A DNA stretch of 64,000 nt from Serpentinicella sp031432315 (GTDB lineage: Bacteria > Bacillota > Clostridia > Peptostreptococcales > Natronincolaceae). This document shows, piece by piece, positions 61,567 to 64,000 of this stretch (position 1 is the stretch's first letter; every line of letters starts with the position of its first letter). The notes under the pieces are model-generated. The model was not told the origin of the DNA, made no database searches, and worked only from the letters and a program-made list of their open reading frames with translations. Location of the stretch: assembly GCF_031432315.1 (NCBI RefSeq), contig NZ_JAVKGO010000008.1:1-64000 (forward strand), written 5' to 3'. The position numbers and the translations under genes are program-made.

Positions 61567-62808
61567 TTATGCTAAATGATTCATAACCTCTTTTCTTAGC
61601 CAACCTAATGCCTGAAGGGTAGTAAAATGCCTTATTTTCTGTCTGCCACCCCATAGCATTAATTTAGCAGATTTCACTTTACCATCCATATACAACCCTA
61701 TATAAACTAATCCCACAGGTTTTTCCTTTGTTCCACCCTCTGGTCCGGCAACACCAGTTACGGAAAGTCCTATATTTGTACCTGCTGTCTTTGCTATTCC
61801 CTGTGCCATTTCCATTGCAGTTTCTGCACTCACTGCGCCAAATTTTTCAAGGGTTTCTTCTTTTACCCCTAATCGTTTAATTTTTGATTCATTGCTATAT
61901 GTAATTGCACTCTCTAAAAATACTGATGATACTCCAGAACAATTTACTAACTTACCAGTTAATAACCCTCCAGTGCAGGATTCAGCTAAAGCTATTGTCA
62001 TATCCTTTGATTTCAACAAACTGACCACAGACTCCTCCAGACTTTCATTGTTTGTCCCATAAATATATGTTCCAAGACGAGCCTTGATCTTTTCTTCTAC
62101 CGGAATTAGAAGTTTCTCAGTTTCATCCTTTGTCCGACCTTTAGCCGTAATTCTTATAGTGACATTACCTTCATTTGCATATGGGGCTATTGTTGGATTA
62201 CTTTGTTGTTGAATTAAGTCCTGAATCATTTCCTCCATTTGACTTTCCCCTAAGCCACTTATATTTAATACCTTTGATTCAATAATGCCGTCGCCAAAGG
62301 GCTGCAAATATGGAATCACACTTTTTCCAAACATTGCCTTCATCTCTTTAGGGGGTCCTGGTAATAAAATTAATATTTTATCATTCTCCTGTATAATACA
62401 TCCTGGGGCTGTGCCATGTTCATTGTAAAGAATTTTTGAGTGTTCAGGGAAGTAAGCTTGTTTCACATTCGCCTCTGGCATCTTTCTATTTATTTTATGG
62501 AAAAATCCTTTGATTTGTTGTAGTGCCTCTTCATCTAATACCATTTCTTTTCCAAAATATTCTGCTGCAATCTCCTTTGACAAATCATCCTTTGTTGGTC
62601 CTAATCCCCCGGTTGTAATGACAATATTAGACCTACTAAACGCAACTTCTAGGGCGTCTTTTAATCGCTCATTATTATCACCAACTGTGGTCTGATAATA
62701 TAAACCAATCCCCATTTCCGCTAACCTTTGGGCTATGTACTGGCTATTTGTATTAACGATATCTCCAAGTAAAAGTTCTGTTCCAATAGATATAATTTCT
62801 GCTCTCAT
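61567..62808 (-). CDS. cinA: CinA: nicotinamide-nucleotide amidase / competence-damage protein
   Basis: 413 residues from the ATG at 62808 (AGAAGG 6 nt upstream; the longer frame adds 14 residues). N-terminal MoaB/MogA-like COG1058 domain (AEIISIGTELLLGDIVNTNS, TTGGLGPTKDDLSKEIAAEY, LPGPPKEMKAMF), C-terminal deamidase domain (IALAESCTGGLLTGKL, VTGVAGPEGGTKEKPVGLV). Repairs or recycles nicotinamide mononucleotide and is often near recA, which is not in the window. Confidence 0.95.
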   Translation of the reverse strand: MRAEIISIGTELLLGDIVNTNSQYIAQRLAEMGIGLYYQTTVGDNNERLKDALEVAFSRSNIVITTGGLGPTKDDLSKEIAAEYFGKEMVLDEEALQQIKGFFHKINRKMPEANVKQAYFPEHSKILYNEHGTAPGCIIQENDKILILLPGPPKEMKAMFGKSVIPYLQPFGDGIIESKVLNISGLGESQMEEMIQDLIQQQSNPTIAPYANEGNVTIRITAKGRTKDETEKLLIPVEEKIKARLGTYIYGTNNESLEESVVSLLKSKDMTIALAESCTGGLLTGKLVNCSGVSSVFLESAITYSNESKIKRLGVKEETLEKFGAVSAETAMEMAQGIAKTAGTNIGLSVTGVAGPEGGTKEKPVGLVYIGLYMDGKVKSAKLMLWGGRQKIRHFTTLQALGWLRKEVMNHLA

Positions 62809-62888
62809 AAAAAACCTTCTTTCCGTAAAAATATAAAATTTATATTCCATATTATACTACGTAATTAAAAAAATTTCTCTGAAAATTT

Positions 62889-62955
62889 AAAAAGTATCTA
62901 AAGACACTTTTGTGAATACATACTTGGAGGAAATTTCATCCCCTATAACCCATCT
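62889..62955 (-). ncRNA. Putative small RNA, unit copy 3
   Basis: Minus-strand stretch after CTACTATATAAAAAA (62984-62970 arm region), beginning GATGGGTTATAGGGGATG and ending with a hairpin and T-run (AAGTGTC/GATACTT, 62889-62912). The segment GGGTTATAGGGGA parallels GGGTTGTAGGAGA of unit 2. Follows the terminator of the gene at 63042. Confidence 0.35.
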
Positions 62956-62998
62956 TTTTTTATATAGTAGTAAAGTAGACTTCCTACTATATAAAAAA
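62956..62998. repeat. Perfect 15-bp dyad of the small-RNA units, copy 3
   Basis: TTTTTTATATAGTAG (62956-62970) and CTACTATATAAAAAA (62984-62998), loop of 13 nt. Shared in form with 4087-4131. Confidence 0.75.
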
Positions 62999-63026
62999 CA
63001 TTAAGTTGTATAAACACACTTAATGT
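62998..63026 (-). terminator. Terminator of the 63042-63485 gene
   Basis: 9-bp stem ACATTAAGT/ACTTAATGT with T-run on the minus strand. Confidence 0.8.
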
Positions 63027-63041
63027 TTTTATAGTAATACA

Positions 63042-63485
63042 TTATAAGTAAACGCTATATCCTGTTTTCCAATCTTCGTAAAACAAATCTTTTAGTACAC
63101 TAGATGTCCCCAAATCATCTGAATGCATAAAAGCAACTTTATTTTTAATTACACTTTCATTTTCACCTGTTTTGCCAGATAGAATTACAAAAGCATTATT
63201 AAAAACAATAAACTGACTTAGGGAGTTGTTATTAATTTTAATATTGTAGTTTACATTATCAAACTCTCGTTTGATCATCTCTAATTCCTTCTTAAATAAT
63301 GATAACTTTGGAATTAAAATCTTTACAGACAATTCATTGGGCTTTATGTTTGTATACTCCTTTATAGCGCCTACCAAATCTTTGCTTAAAAATCCATGAA
63401 TGTAAACATCCTCTACATTCTCACTTTGCATAAGAAATGTATTAATTTTATTTATAAAACTTTCATTTCCGACTAATACGTCCAT
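63042..63485 (-). CDS. Unknown soluble protein
   Basis: 147 residues, no signal or membrane segment. Alternating helices and strands (MDVLVGNESFINKINTFLMQ, then NELSVKILIPKLSLFKKELE) with FIVFNNAFVILSGKTG in the C-terminal half; a distant likeness to phospholipase-D-type or TrmB effector folds is possible but unproved. AAGGGGGCG precedes the ATG. Confidence 0.6.
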   Translation of the reverse strand: MDVLVGNESFINKINTFLMQSENVEDVYIHGFLSKDLVGAIKEYTNIKPNELSVKILIPKLSLFKKELEMIKREFDNVNYNIKINNNSLSQFIVFNNAFVILSGKTGENESVIKNKVAFMHSDDLGTSSVLKDLFYEDWKTGYSVYL

Positions 63486-63627
63486 GAAGAACGCCCCCTT
63501 TTAAAAACATAGTATTTATATTTTCCAAGCTATTTTAACTATGCAATTTTGATAATTATAATATTTTATGAAAAGTTTTATAAATAAAACACTACTTTTT
63601 TTCAGAAAGTATTCAACAAGGGAAAAA

Positions 63628-64000
63628 TTACTTCATTAGTCCAGTTAATCTTATTTCTGTTTCCGCATTCACATTAACCATAACCTGTGGAAAAATGTCA
63701 TGCCATTCATTTTCTATTTTTGCCCATACATCCGGTTCATATCGACGCATTTGTACATTAAAATGGAATATATCTGCACCATACTCCTCTTGCACATAAC
63801 TTACCGTATCTTTTATCTCTTCCTCTATTCTCTTTTTTGCTAACTTCTCTACCTCCTCCAGATAGTCCTCATTAAATATATTTGCTTTTCCATATCTAAC
63901 TTCTTCGACTAAATTAAAGGTTGCATCTACTTCTATATCCATTATAATCTGATGATCAGCGACCCTTGGCCTAACCTTTGTATTCGCTTTTACCACTTCT
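63628..64000 (-). CDS. Ger(x)C-family spore germination protein, C-terminal part (cut by window end)
   Basis: 124 residues visible to the edge, frame open at 64000. ADHQIIMDIEVDATFNLVEE, LEEVEKLAKKRIEEEIKDTV and DIFHFNVQMRRYEPDVWAKI followed by FPQVMVNVNAETEIRLTG fit domain 3 of GerAC/Ger(x)C lipoproteins, which form the nutrient germinant receptor with GerA and GerB partners. The N-terminus and lipobox lie beyond the window. Ends with TAA before a gene-free gap. Confidence 0.85.
   Translation of the reverse strand, partial: EVVKANTKVRPRVADHQIIMDIEVDATFNLVEEVRYGKANIFNEDYLEEVEKLAKKRIEEEIKDTVSYVQEEYGADIFHFNVQMRRYEPDVWAKIENEWHDIFPQVMVNVNAETEIRLTGLMK

Overview
The window is low-GC DNA from an anaerobic, endospore-forming Firmicute, most like Clostridia of the Alkaliphilus/Natronincola type. 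This is inferred from gene content, since no rRNA or tRNA is present. The evidence is two alpha/beta SASPs, a sleB-ypeB germination pair, a PdaB-like deacetylase, a Ger(x)C fragment, a Spo0E-like phosphatase, a class III (anaerobic) ribonucleotide reductase, 2-hydroxyacyl-CoA dehydratase activase genes and soluble chemoreceptors. Most genes lie on the minus strand as short operons closed by clear Rho-independent hairpins.

Layout: 1-253 is the C-terminal end of a transposase. 0.5-8 kb carries a two-OB-fold SSB, a divergent Mur ligase, a PdaB-like deacetylase and a two-component pair (7TMR-DISM kinase with CheA-like HPt/ATPase plus response regulator). 8-13.5 kb has a Na/Pi transporter, a lipoprotein deacetylase, a 4Fe-4S protein, a SASP, a DUF4364 protein and folC. 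13.5-18.2 kb has valS, a CDP-alcohol phosphatidyltransferase and small membrane proteins.

18.4-23.1 kb is the accessory part. It holds an orphan ABC substrate-binding lipoprotein followed by a scrambled stretch with a duplicated small membrane protein, a duplicated tail of the lipoprotein gene with its terminator, a duplicated carB 3' end, a 70-nt inverted repeat, a hendecad-repeat coiled-coil gene and a possible type I toxin-like peptide gene. carB bounds it on the right.

26-36 kb contains a CPBP protease, nrdD-nrdG with an NrdR-like dyad, two paralogous soluble MCPs, a thiamine-binding-like protein, murI and a ferredoxin-domain protein. 36-46 kb holds an FAH-family hydrolase, ypeB-sleB, a RodA/FtsW protein, a second SASP, a DUF1385 protein, a hemerythrin and a three-gene dehydratase-activase operon behind a 32-nt dyad. 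46-64 kb holds a CapA lipoprotein, asnA with a T-box leader, a radical SAM protein, ferritin, a Spo0E-like gene, a nucleoside-recognition membrane protein, aspartokinase, azlCD, a YdjM-like protein, an interrupted small gene, a DNA glycosylase, a LysM-deacetylase, an FAD oxidoreductase, cinA and a truncated Ger(x)C gene.

The most unusual signals are (i) three similar intergenic units, all on the minus strand, each made of a gene terminator, an AT-rich dyad ending CTACTATATAAAAAA (or close variant), about 55-110 nt of sequence and a second terminator, which look like a small RNA family; (ii) the toxin-like small ORF with long-range 5'/3' complementarity; and (iii) the duplication and rearrangement hotspot between the lipoprotein gene and carB. 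Several starts were moved from the longest ORF to TTG, GTG or internal ATG codons on the basis of ribosome binding sites.
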